From: Phytomonospora sp040655735
GTDB lineage: Bacteria; Actinomycetota; Actinomycetes; Mycobacteriales; Micromonosporaceae
Assembly: GCF_040655735.1 (NCBI RefSeq)
Contig: NZ_JBFAKK010000017.1
Location: forward strand, 1-64,000
DNA: 64,000 nt
Reading direction: 5' to 3'
The position numbers and the translations under genes were made by a program. The notes below the pieces were generated by a model, which was given only the letters and a program-made list of their open reading frames with translations, did no database searches and was not told the origin of the DNA. Position 1 is the stretch's first letter. The number at the start of each line of letters is the position of its first letter. This document shows, in pieces, positions 25,997-34,293 of this stretch.

Positions 25997-26788
25997 GTGC
26001 GAGCCCGGTCTGCCCTTTTTGATCTCTACGGCGACTACCTGCGAAATCGCGGAGGCGCCGCACCGATCGCCGCCCTCGTCCGCCTGCTCGCACCCCTCGG
26101 GATCGCCGCCCCGGCCGTGCGCACGGCGGTGTCGCGAATGCTCCGGCAGGACTGGCTGACCGCCACGCGCTTCGGCCGCCAGCGCGGATACGCCCTCACC
26201 GGACGCGCCGTCCGCCGCCTCGACTCCGCCGCCGGGCGCATCTACCGCACCACCCGCCGCGAATGGGACGGCGGCTTCGACCTGCTCGTGATCAGCCCAC
26301 CGGCCGACCGGACCGCGCGCTCGCGGCTGTCGGCGCAACTGCGGCTCTTCGGCTACGGACACCTCGGCGACAGCGCCTGGACCTGGCTGTCGCCCTGGCA
26401 CGCCGCCGAGGTCGGCCCGCTGCTGGCCGAGACCGACGTCACCTTCGAACGCTTCGACGCCCGCCACGCCGGGGACCCCGTCGCGCTCGTACGCCGCGCC
26501 TGGGACCTGCGCGAACTGGAGCTGGCCTACGAGAAGTTCATCGACGAACTCGACCCCGTCGTCAGCGGGATCGGGCCGACCAGCTCCGACGAGGCGGCCT
26601 ACGCCGCCCGCTTCCGCCTCGTGCACGCCTTCCGCGGGTTCCTGTTCCGCGACCCCCAGCTGCCCGCCGCGCTCCTGCCGCCGGGCTGGGCGGGGTCGGC
26701 GGCGGCGGCCTTCTTCGACGCGCAGGCGGCGCGGCTGCGTCCGCCCGCCGACCGGCACGTCGACCGTATGCTCAGCGAGACCATTTGA
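25997..26788 (+). CDS. PaaX family transcriptional repressor
   Basis: A 263-residue regulator with the PaaX layout: an N-terminal winged helix (ALVRLLAPLGIAAPAVRTAVSRMLRQDWLTATRFGRQRGYALT, about 25-68), a central PaaX domain and a C-terminal helical segment with FRGFLFRDPQLPAALLPPGWAG. PaaX proteins repress phenylacetate catabolism and respond to phenylacetyl-CoA. The start is GTG 25997. It is followed 16 bases later by a PaaG-like enoyl-CoA hydratase gene; no other paa gene is nearby, so the regulated pathway may be reduced or located elsewhere. Confidence 0.92.
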   Translation: MRARSALFDLYGDYLRNRGGAAPIAALVRLLAPLGIAAPAVRTAVSRMLRQDWLTATRFGRQRGYALTGRAVRRLDSAAGRIYRTTRREWDGGFDLLVISPPADRTARSRLSAQLRLFGYGHLGDSAWTWLSPWHAAEVGPLLAETDVTFERFDARHAGDPVALVRRAWDLRELELAYEKFIDELDPVVSGIGPTSSDEAAYAARFRLVHAFRGFLFRDPQLPAALLPPGWAGSAAAAFFDAQAARLRPPADRHVDRMLSETI

Positions 26789-26804
26789 GAACGAGGTGCC
26801 ATCA

Positions 26805-27590
26805 GTGACCGACAGCCTGCTCGTCGACCGCGCCGAAGGCGTGGTGACGCTGACCTTCAACCGTCCCGACGCGCTCAACGCCCTCACCGACGACCTGAAG
26901 GTCGCCTTCCGGGACCAGCTGGCCGCGCTGTCGGCCGACCCCACCTGCCGTGCCATCGTGCTGACCGGTGCCGGGCGGGCCTTCTGCGTCGGGCAGGACC
27001 TGCGCGAGCACGTCGAGAACCTCAAGTCCGGCGATCCGCTCGCGACCGTCCGGGAGCACTACAACCCGATCGCGGCGACCCTCGCGGCCATGCCGAAGCC
27101 GGTCGTGGCGGCCGTGCGCGGCACCGCCGCCGGTGCCGGCGCGTCGCTGGCGTTCCTCGCCGACTTCCGCGTCGGCGGGCCCGGGACGAGCTTCACGATG
27201 GCCTTCGCCGGGATCGGGCTGTCCTCCGACACCGGTGCCTCGCTGACGCTGCCCAGGCTGGTCGGACACGCCAAGGCGACCGAGATGCTGATGCTGGGGA
27301 CGAAGGTCAAGGGCGAGGAGGCCCAGCGCGCAGGGCTGCTCGGGACCTTCGTCGAGAACGACGACGACGTGCTGCCCACGGCGCAGAAGCTGGCGGCGCG
27401 GCTGGCCGAAGGGCCGACCGTGGCGTACGCGTACATCAAGCGGACCCTGTCGGCGGCGGAGCACATCCCGCTGTCGGAGACGCTGGAGCTGGAGGCCGAG
27501 GCGCAGGCGCGCTGCGGGCAGACGGCCGACCACTGCGGAGCGGTGGAGGCGTTCGTGGCGAAGGAGCCGATCGTCTTCGAGGGGCGGTAG
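26805..27590 (+). CDS. Enoyl-CoA hydratase/isomerase, PaaG-like
   Basis: A 261-residue crotonase-fold enzyme. Oxyanion-hole segments are AFCVGQDLREH (about 59-69) and GTAAGAGASLAFLADFRV (about 106-123). The acidic residue Asp at about 142 (LSSDTGASL) takes the place of the second catalytic Glu of enoyl-CoA hydratases, as in PaaG, the ring-1,2-epoxyphenylacetyl-CoA isomerase. GAGG precedes the GTG at 26805. Coupling to the PaaX-like repressor supports a role in phenylacetate or related aromatic-CoA degradation. Confidence 0.9.
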   Translation: MTDSLLVDRAEGVVTLTFNRPDALNALTDDLKVAFRDQLAALSADPTCRAIVLTGAGRAFCVGQDLREHVENLKSGDPLATVREHYNPIAATLAAMPKPVVAAVRGTAAGAGASLAFLADFRVGGPGTSFTMAFAGIGLSSDTGASLTLPRLVGHAKATEMLMLGTKVKGEEAQRAGLLGTFVENDDDVLPTAQKLAARLAEGPTVAYAYIKRTLSAAEHIPLSETLELEAEAQARCGQTADHCGAVEAFVAKEPIVFEGR

Positions 27591-27594
27591 GGGC

Positions 27595-29180
27595 GGGTTG
27601 GGGCACGGCGTGGGGGGCTGCCGTGCCCGGGGCTGGCGGCGTGGCGCTGCGTGCGCGGGCTTGGGCGTTAGCTGCTGAGGTGCGCCGCTGTGGCATTGGC
27701 CGCCGGGCGCTTGGCGGGCTGACCGTCGGGGCGCCGCTGTCCTCGCCGGAAGAGCCGCGCGACACGGCGACTGCGGGGTTTTTGGGCGGCGCGCGGGTGG
27801 CGCCAGTACCGAGCGCTGCCGCCGGCGAATGGCCCGGGTGGCCGAGTCGCCGCAGACGTCCTGGGTGGTGGACGCCGGAGGCGTTGACCGCCGATTTGCC
27901 GAATCTCCCGTCGAAAAACCCACGCGACGCGACGGGAGCGGGCGCTTGGAAGCGGGAGCGTGGGCGGCCTGGCAGTCGCCGTCGCCCAGAGTGCGGCGGA
28001 ACACGGCGACCGCGGTGCTCAAGCTGCACCCGCCGCTGCCAGAAGTCCCCGCGCGACGCGGCGGCCGCACGCGCTTGGGTGTGTGAGGGCGCGCGAGCGG
28101 CCGGCCAACGCCAACGCCAAAGCCAACGCCAAGAGAAGCCTTGAGACACGGCGACCACCGTGCTTGAGCGTTGCCGCCGCCGGAGATCCACACGACCCGG
28201 CGGCCGCGAGCGCGCTGAGGCGCTGAGCGGCCGGGCCGCCGCCAACGCCCCGAGAGCCCGGAAACACAGCGACCGCCGTGCTTGAGCGGCATTGCCGCCG
28301 GAGAGCCGCATGACGCGACGCCAGCGATGCGGGCAGCGTTAGCCGTCAGCTCGCCGTCGCTGGTGGCGTGGGCGTGGGCGGACCCCTGTGACGCGGCGGC
28401 CGTACGCGTTCCGGGCAGCGTGCGTGGTGGCGCGGCGGCGTTAGCCACCGAAGAGCTGCTGCCGCCCACGGGATGGCCCGCGCGACCCGACAGTCGCAAG
28501 GATTGGCCCGCCAGGCGTCCGGTCGTCGTCATCGCCGGGAGGATCGTGGGGCCGCGACCGTAGTGGTTTAAGCCGCGTTGGGCGCCCGCCGGAAGGCCCG
28601 CGCATGCGGGGACGGCAGGTGTCCGGGCGGCGAGCGCGGCGCCAGCCGCCGAAACGCCGCTGCCGCCGACGGATGGTCCGCTCGGCCCGGCACCGGCAGT
28701 CGTTCTGGTCGGCGAGCGCGGTGGTGCCAGCCGCCGAAGCGCCGCCGGAGACCCTCGCAACACGGCGGCCGGGAGTGTTCGGAAGCGATGGCGTCCCCAC
28801 CGGAGGACCCGCGGGCGGTGGCGGCCGCGAGTGGTTCGGAAGCGATGGCGTCCCGCCGCAAGGTCCTCGCGCCACGGCGGCCTTAAGCCTTGGGCGGCTA
28901 GGTGGTGGCGTGCGCACCGGCGTTAGCCATCAGGTCCCCGCGGCCGCCGTCGGAAGACCCGCACCACCCCTCGCCGCCGGACCCGTTCCACGGGGTGGCG
29001 GCGCGTGGTTCGAACGGCGTCCCAGACGGCGGATGGCGCCGCGTCGACCTCCGGCGAGCTGCGGCCGTCGGAAGAGCCGCCCGATCCCGGCCGCAGCGTT
29101 CGGGGCGGCGTGCACCCCAGCGCTAGCCATCAGGTCCCCGCGGCCGCCGTCGTCGGAAGACCCGCGCCACGCGGCGGCCG
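27595..29180. repeat. Degenerate repeat array without clear genes
   Basis: About 1.5 kb of very GC-rich DNA is built from roughly 55-110 base units. Each contains a core like CGGAAGACCCGCGC followed by GACACGGCGGCC, which folds into a CCGCG/CGCGG mini-hairpin. Copies are visible near 27746, 27910, 28040, 28125, 28180, 28295, 28590, 28750, 28800, 28860, 28950, 29075 and 29148. GCGTTAGCCATCAG or close variants recur near 28317, 28919 and 29120. Open frames across it change phase with each unit and lack ribosome sites or homology, so I treat it as non-coding. Confidence 0.6.
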
Positions 29181-29287
29181 ACCCCGACTCCGAGTGTGAT
29201 CACGCCGCCCACCACCGACCCCGCCGCGAAGGCCAGTAACGCGAACAGACTCGGGACCGTCGGGTCGCGACGCTTCCGGCAGTTCAT
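29123..29287 (-). CDS. Small single-pass membrane protein
   Basis: A 54-residue protein with a basic N terminus (MNCRKRRD), one hydrophobic helix (about 13-37: LFALLAFAAGSVVGGVITLGV) and an Arg-rich tail. Its ATG overlaps the stop of the upstream gene by four bases (ATGA), typical of real translational coupling. The last residues (FRRRRPRGPDG) are encoded by the edge of the repeat array, so the original C terminus may have been replaced. Function unknown. Confidence 0.6.
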   Translation of the reverse strand: MNCRKRRDPTVPSLFALLAFAAGSVVGGVITLGVGVGRRVARVFRRRRPRGPDG

Positions 29288-29916
29288 GGCGTGCCGGGAA
29301 CGCCGACCGCGTCGAATGCCCGCAGTGCGCTCGCCGCCACCCGTCGCAGGAACTCGTCGCCGTCCTCCTCGGCCGCCGTCGCCAGCGTCGGGCGGAACAC
29401 CGCCCATTCGGCGTAGGCCATGCCCCACAGCGCCCCTTCCCGCACCGCCGGGTCGTCGTGGAAGGCACCCGACTCCAGGCGCCGGACAAAGCCCTCGTCG
29501 GCCTCGACCGGCGCCCCCAACCCCGCCCGCGCGAGCGCCACGCCCAGGGCGGCGGTCGTGTCGGCGGAGTCGCAGGGGCCGAGAAGCTCGCGGCGCCCCC
29601 GCACGAACGGATGCGCCGCGAAGACGGACACGCAGCCCTCCACCTCGGCCGCCCCGAGCGCGCTCGCCGCCATCACGAAGCAGGTCTCGACGGCCGGCTT
29701 CTCGGTGTAGGTGACGGCCAGGCCCGGCAACGGCTCCCAGCCCAACAGCAGGGGCTTTCCGCCGTCGGGCGACGCGGGCCGGTCGACGGTGGGCTGCCAC
29801 CCGGCGGCCGCGGCGACGGCCCGGACCTCTGCGGACGCCCTCGGCGCGGCGAAGACGAAGCGGCGCGAACGGAAGCCGCCGGGACGCTGGACGACGTTGG
29901 GGGTGGTGGGGTCCAT
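29284..29916 (-). CDS. Hypothetical cytosolic protein
   Basis: A 210-residue protein of unknown function. No transmembrane segment, signal peptide or catalytic motif was recognised. It is Ala-rich with an acidic C-terminal half (for example AEEDGDEFLRRVAASALRAFDAVG), and the N half contains GWQPTVDRPASPDGGKPLLLGWEPLPGL. Codon usage is typical of the host. The ATG at 29916 is 15 bases from the start of the divergent truncated Rpn-like frame. It is coupled to the small membrane protein downstream. Confidence 0.72.
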   Translation of the reverse strand: MDPTTPNVVQRPGGFRSRRFVFAAPRASAEVRAVAAAAGWQPTVDRPASPDGGKPLLLGWEPLPGLAVTYTEKPAVETCFVMAASALGAAEVEGCVSVFAAHPFVRGRRELLGPCDSADTTAALGVALARAGLGAPVEADEGFVRRLESGAFHDDPAVREGALWGMAYAEWAVFRPTLATAAEEDGDEFLRRVAASALRAFDAVGVPGTP

Positions 29917-29930
29917 CGGCCAAGGGTGGC

Positions 29931-30614
29931 ATGGGGTGGTGGGGCGGGTGGGACCGGCGGGGATCGGTGCCCCCGATCGAATGGACGTGGCCGTGCTACG
30001 TCGCCGATGTCTGGCGGCGCACGGAGATGCCGGTCGTATTGATCGTCATCTGCCCGACCGACGAGACGGCGGCCTGGGCCGGTCGGCCGATCGAAATGGG
30101 ACCGCGCGCGGTCGTCGTGCCGGCGGCGATCGCTCCGAGCCGCTTCCCGGTCATCACGGGCACCGAAGACGTGGAGGAGGCAGAAGTCTCGGTCGAGGTC
30201 GCCGTCTTCTCCGCCTACATGCACGCCGATGGTCCGCATGGCTCCGGAGTGCTCCGCGCGCTGATGGCAAGTCTCGATCGCGTCGACGTCGATGCGGCGG
30301 ACAATTACATCAAGTACCTGGAACAGACCCTCTCCGCCGACCCGAAAGCCCTACTGGAGGTACTCATGAGCGCCGGAACCTACGAGTTCCAGACCTACAG
30401 CCAGAGCCGCTACGCCAAGGGCATGGCCGAGGGTGAAGCCAAGGGCGAGATCAAAGGTGAGATCAAGGCGATCCTCACCGTCCTCGGCGCGCGCGGGATC
30501 GAGGTCCCCGACGAGGTGATCAAGCGCGTCGAGTCCTGCCAGGATCTCCGAACCCTGCAGGCATGGCTCATCCGCGCCGCCACCGTCTCCACCGCCGAGG
30601 CCATCTTCGGCTGA
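29931..30614 (+). pseudogene. 5'-truncated Rpn-like nuclease/transposase family gene
   Basis: The frame (227 codons) matches the C-terminal two thirds of a large actinobacterial family related to Rpn/PD-(D/E)XK nucleases: a WPCYVADVWRRTEMPVVLIVICP block, the RYAKGMAEGEAKGEIKGEIKAILTVLGARGIEVPDE motif, and the ERI-like tail. Full-length members have about 90 further N-terminal residues with the nuclease core (YRADAVV and EVQ motifs), which are missing here. The first residues (MGWWGGWDRRGSVPP) look like non-homologous readthrough. A truncated, probably inactive copy is the best reading, though expression from the ATG at 29931 cannot be excluded. Confidence 0.6.
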
Positions 30615-30668
30615 CCGCCGACGCAGGCCAACCACGCCACCCCTCCCCAGGCGCCCCGAGCCGTACCC

Positions 30669-32141
30669 CTAAACGATCACCCTCTCCGGCACGACCTCCG
30701 CCGGCCCGTGCCGCCGCAGCTCCTGCCACGCCGCCGCGAGTCTCCCCACCAGCGACTCCAGCTCGCTCTTCGAGAACGTGAACGGCAACCGAATGTGGTC
30801 GGAGAACCGCACGCTCTCCGCGCACATCGCGGTCCCCGGCACCACCTCCACACCGTGCCGCAACGCGACCTGCGCGAACACCCGCGCGTCGACTCCGGGC
30901 AACCGCACCCACAGCGACCCTCCGCCGTCGGGCCTGCGCCACGACCACTCCGGCAACCGGTCCCGCAGCAGCTCTTCCAGCACTTCCAGCCGCTCCCCGA
31001 GTTGCGCCGACCGCTCCGCGCGAATCCTCGCGTGGAACGGCATCAACCGCGCCGCCAGCGCCTGGTCGAGCAGCGGCCCACCGAGGTCGGCGAGCACTTT
31101 CCGCCGGGCGAGGCGGTCGATGATCCCGGCGGGGCCGCGCACCCATCCGATGCGCAGGCCGCCCCACACGAGCTTTCCCAGCGACCCGATCGTCAGCACT
31201 TCGGCTCCGGCGGGCGCGAAGGAGGCGATGGGCGGCGGCGCCTTCGACAGTTCGTACCCGTCGAAGGCGTTGTCCTCGCAGATGGGCACGTCGTGGCGGG
31301 CGGCGAGTTCGGCGAGCCGCCGGCGCCGGTTCGACGACATGACCAGTCCGGTGGGGTTGTGGTAGGTCGGCATCACGTAGAGGAGGGCGGGCTGGTGGGC
31401 CTCGAAGGCGCGCTCGGTGCCGGCGGCGCAGATGCCCTCGTCGTCGAGGGAGACGCCGACGATCTGCGCACCGCGATCGCGGAACACGTCGATGCATCCG
31501 GGCCATCCGGGCGACTCCGCGACGATCCGGGTTCCCTTGCGCGCGTAGAGCTGTGCGACCAGTCCGATGGCCTGGTGGGCGCCGTTGGTGATGAGGATCT
31601 GCTCGGGCGTGGTGGGCAGCCCGGCCTGGCGGTAGTGGGCGGCGACGGCCACGCGCAGCGGTTCCCAGCCGCGCGGGTGGTATCCGTTGTCCTGCAACAG
31701 GTCCGCCAGGTCCTCGCGGAGGAGGTCTTCGAGGGCGTCGCGGATCCAGGGCGAGCCGGGCTCGGAGGCGCAGCTGAGGGAGATGACGGCGCCGGGGCCG
31801 TCGAGGAGGCGCTGGAAGATTATCCCCGCCTGTCCGCCTTGTACCCGGCCGTCCTGTGCGCGGCGGGCCACATCGGTGAGATTGGACTGGGCCACGACCG
31901 TGCCACTCCCTTGGCGGCTGACGACGAGGCGTTCGGCGCGCAGGGCCTCATAGGCGGTGACGACGGTGGCGCGGGAGACCGCCAGGGCTTCGGCGAGTGC
32001 GCGCTCGGATGGCAGGCGCTGTCCCACAACCAGGTCGCCGCTGGTGATCGCGCGGCGGAGACGGTCGGTGAGCTGCTGGTAGAGGGGGCCGTTGCCCGCC
32101 GACCAGTCGCCGAGTAGCTCCTGCATTTCGGAACGGTCCAC
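30669..32141 (-). CDS. MocR/PdxR-type regulator (GntR HTH plus aminotransferase)
   Basis: A 490-residue fusion of an N-terminal GntR winged helix (about 20-88; SERALAEALAVSRATVVTAYEALRAERLV) and a fold-type I aminotransferase-like domain with the PLP Lys in TIGSLGKLVWGGLRIGW. MocR proteins use PLP or amino compounds as effectors and usually regulate a neighbouring gene. The GTG at 32141 has AAAGGAG upstream. The divergent small gene at 32239 is a possible target; the class cannot be narrowed further. Confidence 0.92.
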   Translation of the reverse strand: MDRSEMQELLGDWSAGNGPLYQQLTDRLRRAITSGDLVVGQRLPSERALAEALAVSRATVVTAYEALRAERLVVSRQGSGTVVAQSNLTDVARRAQDGRVQGGQAGIIFQRLLDGPGAVISLSCASEPGSPWIRDALEDLLREDLADLLQDNGYHPRGWEPLRVAVAAHYRQAGLPTTPEQILITNGAHQAIGLVAQLYARKGTRIVAESPGWPGCIDVFRDRGAQIVGVSLDDEGICAAGTERAFEAHQPALLYVMPTYHNPTGLVMSSNRRRRLAELAARHDVPICEDNAFDGYELSKAPPPIASFAPAGAEVLTIGSLGKLVWGGLRIGWVRGPAGIIDRLARRKVLADLGGPLLDQALAARLMPFHARIRAERSAQLGERLEVLEELLRDRLPEWSWRRPDGGGSLWVRLPGVDARVFAQVALRHGVEVVPGTAMCAESVRFSDHIRLPFTFSKSELESLVGRLAAAWQELRRHGPAEVVPERVIV

Positions 32142-32238
32142 TTTTCGCTCCTTTGGCCAGGCCAGTTTCGGTCCATTGTGCCGACACTGGACCTGCACCC
32201 GCAAGCGGGAGGTCTACGAAACGCTCTGGAGGAGTGTC

Positions 32239-32478
32239 ATGGAACTGGTCCTGTTCGCGTTCCTGGTCGTGTTGGCTCTGCTCGTTCCCTGGCTGGGCAA
32301 GGATTCTCGCCAGTCCGGCGACTGGCACGTGCCCTTCGAGGCGCGTCGCAGTCCGGTCAGCAACGCCGTCTCCGACCACTTCGGCTCCGGCCCGCGCAAC
32401 GCCGCGCCCGCCGCGCCCGCCGCCACGGTCACGAACGCCAAGCCCTGCCCCGCGCCCGCGGTCGCCAGCGGGCACTGA
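32239..32478 (+). CDS. Small membrane protein
   Basis: A 79-residue protein. One hydrophobic helix (ELVLFAFLVVLALLVPWLG, residues 2-20) is followed by a polar Ala/Pro-rich tail that reads out of the membrane. GGAGGAG lies just upstream of the ATG, and the gene is divergent from the MocR-type regulator, 97 bases away. Function unknown. Confidence 0.75.
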   Translation: MELVLFAFLVVLALLVPWLGKDSRQSGDWHVPFEARRSPVSNAVSDHFGSGPRNAAPAAPAATVTNAKPCPAPAVASGH

Positions 32479-32515
32479 ACGCGCCGGTGGCGCCGCCCAC
32501 GAGGCGGCGCCCGGC

Positions 32516-33037
32516 CTATTCGTCCTCGTCGTCCTCTTCCTCGGGGTCCATCTCGTGCGGGCTGCCCAGGACGTAGGCGCGCATGTCGAGCTCGTCGCCG
32601 TAGGGCGCCACGAAGGCCGGCAGTTCGGCCGGGCCCAGTTCGGCGACGTAGGACCAGTAGAGGCGCGCGGCCTCGGCCGGTGAGGACGCCTCGACGGGGA
32701 TGGTCACGCTGACGAGGTAGTCGCGGACCGGCGCGGTGACTACGGCCGTCGCGGGGATCAGCGACGACAGCCTCGCGTAGGTCTCGCCGTCGAGCGGACG
32801 CGCGCCGGGCGTGGAGTCGCTGTCCTCCAGCGCGGGCGGTTCCTCCAGGACGCGGTGGGTGTAGACCGCCTCGCCGCCCTGGACCGTCCCGGCGCCGAAG
32901 AGCACGCCGTCGGCGGCCAGCAGCGCGGTGTCGCCGTCGCCGGGGCCGCCACCGCCGGGCAGCGTCACCGTGTCGGCCGCGTACATGCGCTGCCGCTCGT
33001 ACTCCGTCGTGTCCACCACGATCAGCCAGTGCGCCAT
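32516..33037 (-). CDS. Conserved hypothetical acidic protein
   Basis: A 173-residue protein with no signal peptide, beginning MAHWLIVVDTTEYERQRM and ending in a strongly acidic tail (DPEEEDDEDE). It is probably cytosolic and alpha/beta. No catalytic motif recognised. It sits between two unrelated genes, downstream of tag, with no strong ribosome site seen. Confidence 0.72.
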   Translation of the reverse strand: MAHWLIVVDTTEYERQRMYAADTVTLPGGGGPGDGDTALLAADGVLFGAGTVQGGEAVYTHRVLEEPPALEDSDSTPGARPLDGETYARLSSLIPATAVVTAPVRDYLVSVTIPVEASSPAEAARLYWSYVAELGPAELPAFVAPYGDELDMRAYVLGSPHEMDPEEEDDEDE

Positions 33038-33086
33038 GCGGACATCACATCATGAACACCGGGGGCGCATCCAGCCGTACCCGACG

Positions 33087-33665
33087 TCAGGCGCGTGGCC
33101 AGGGCGGGACGCAGCAGTCGGCGAGGTGGTCGTCGACCATGCCCACGGCCTGCATGAGCGCGTAGGCGGTGGTCGGCCCGACGAAGCGGAAGCCGCGCTT
33201 GCGCAGTTCCTTGGCCATGGCCTTCGACTCGGGCGTGACGGCGGGCACGGTGTCGAAGCTCTCGGGCCTCGGACGCGCCTCGGGCGCGAAGGACCACAGC
33301 AGGTCCGACAGTCCTTCCGGCTGGTCGAGGGCGACCTTGGCGTTGGCCATGACGGCCTCGATCTTGGCGCGGTTGCGCACGATCCCGGCGTCGGCCATGA
33401 GCCGGTCGTGGTCGGCGGCGGTGAAGTCGGCGACCTTCTCGATGACGAAGCCGTCGAATGCCGTGCGGAAGTTCTCGCGCTTGCGCAGGATCGTGATCCA
33501 CGCGAGTCCGGACTGGAAGGCCTCCAGGCTCATGCGCTCGAACAGGGCGTCGTCACCGCGCAGCGGGCGGCCCCATTCGTTGTCGTGGTAGTCGGTGTAG
33601 ATCTCCGGCCCGGCGCCCCAGGGGCAGCGCGGAAGTCCGTCGGGGCCGGGCAGCGAACCGGTCAC
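33087..33665 (-). CDS. tag: DNA-3-methyladenine glycosylase I
   Basis: A 192-residue base-excision repair enzyme that removes 3-methyladenine. Family features are CPWG near the N terminus (zinc ligand Cys), the YHDNEWGRPL motif at about 25-34, the LRKRENFRTAFDGF motif and the C-terminal zinc-ligand region HLADCC. The GTG start at 33665 overlaps the stop of the DivIVA-domain gene by four bases. The pair matches Rv1209-Rv1210 (tagA) of M. tuberculosis. Confidence 0.95.
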   Translation of the reverse strand: MTGSLPGPDGLPRCPWGAGPEIYTDYHDNEWGRPLRGDDALFERMSLEAFQSGLAWITILRKRENFRTAFDGFVIEKVADFTAADHDRLMADAGIVRNRAKIEAVMANAKVALDQPEGLSDLLWSFAPEARPRPESFDTVPAVTPESKAMAKELRKRGFRFVGPTTAYALMQAVGMVDDHLADCCVPPWPRA

Positions 33666-34219
33666 GACTTCTGCTCACCGGCCGGCGAGACCGGTTCGGC
33701 GGCAGGGTCGGCGGCGGGCTCGTCGGCGGGGTCATCGGAACCGGCGTCACCGGCGAGCGCGTCGGCGCCCTCCGCCGACTTGTCACCGGGGTCCACAACG
33801 GACGGTTGCTCCACGTCATCGCCGTCGACCGACGGCCGCCGCGTGTCCACTGTGGTCTCACCGATAGCCTTGGCGCGGGCCAGACGCAGTCGTTCGGCGT
33901 CGTCGGTACGCCCGTCACGCAATGCCTGTACCTCGGAGACCAGCACCTTGATCAGTTCATCCTTGAAGCCAACGTCGTACGCGAGCCGGGCGAGAGCGTC
34001 GTCCACCTGGCCGGTGCGGTAACCCCGCAGACCGGTATCGAAGCGGGCGGTGAGCACATCGTCCTCGGACAGCGGACGGTCCGGCGGGAGACCGATCGAA
34101 ACCCCGTCGGCAGAGACCGGGCGCAGTCCGTTGTCTTTACCGGTCGCCAGCACGACAACGCCGAAGACCAGGCCGACGGCAATGGCGACGACGACGAGCA
34201 GGATCAGGAATTGGCCCAT
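33662..34219 (-). CDS. DivIVA-domain membrane-anchored protein
   Basis: A 185-residue protein with an N-terminal transmembrane helix (about 3-26, FLILLVVVAIAVGLVFGVVVL), then a short DivIVA-type segment (FDTGLRGYRTGQVDDALARL, about 55-75) and a coiled-coil and acidic, disordered tail. It is similar in layout to Rv1209, whose role is unknown; DivIVA-like segments often associate with the cell pole or septum. Translationally coupled to tag; divergent from the folP2-like gene. Confidence 0.85.
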   Translation of the reverse strand: MGQFLILLVVVAIAVGLVFGVVVLATGKDNGLRPVSADGVSIGLPPDRPLSEDDVLTARFDTGLRGYRTGQVDDALARLAYDVGFKDELIKVLVSEVQALRDGRTDDAERLRLARAKAIGETTVDTRRPSVDGDDVEQPSVVDPGDKSAEGADALAGDAGSDDPADEPAADPAAEPVSPAGEQKS

Positions 34220-34293
34220 TGACGCATCTTTCCACGGAGGCCCGGGGCACAATTGCCCGGATGCTTCCTCCTCCCCCAGGACAATTGGCTTCT

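Noticed and set aside
27623..28144. Open frames within the degenerate repeat array (also 28604-29239)
   Set aside because: They switch phase with each repeat unit and have no recognisable domain, conserved start or coding bias.
29931..30614. Intact transposase gene
   Set aside because: The frame lacks the N-terminal nuclease core, and there are no terminal inverted repeats or target-site duplications.
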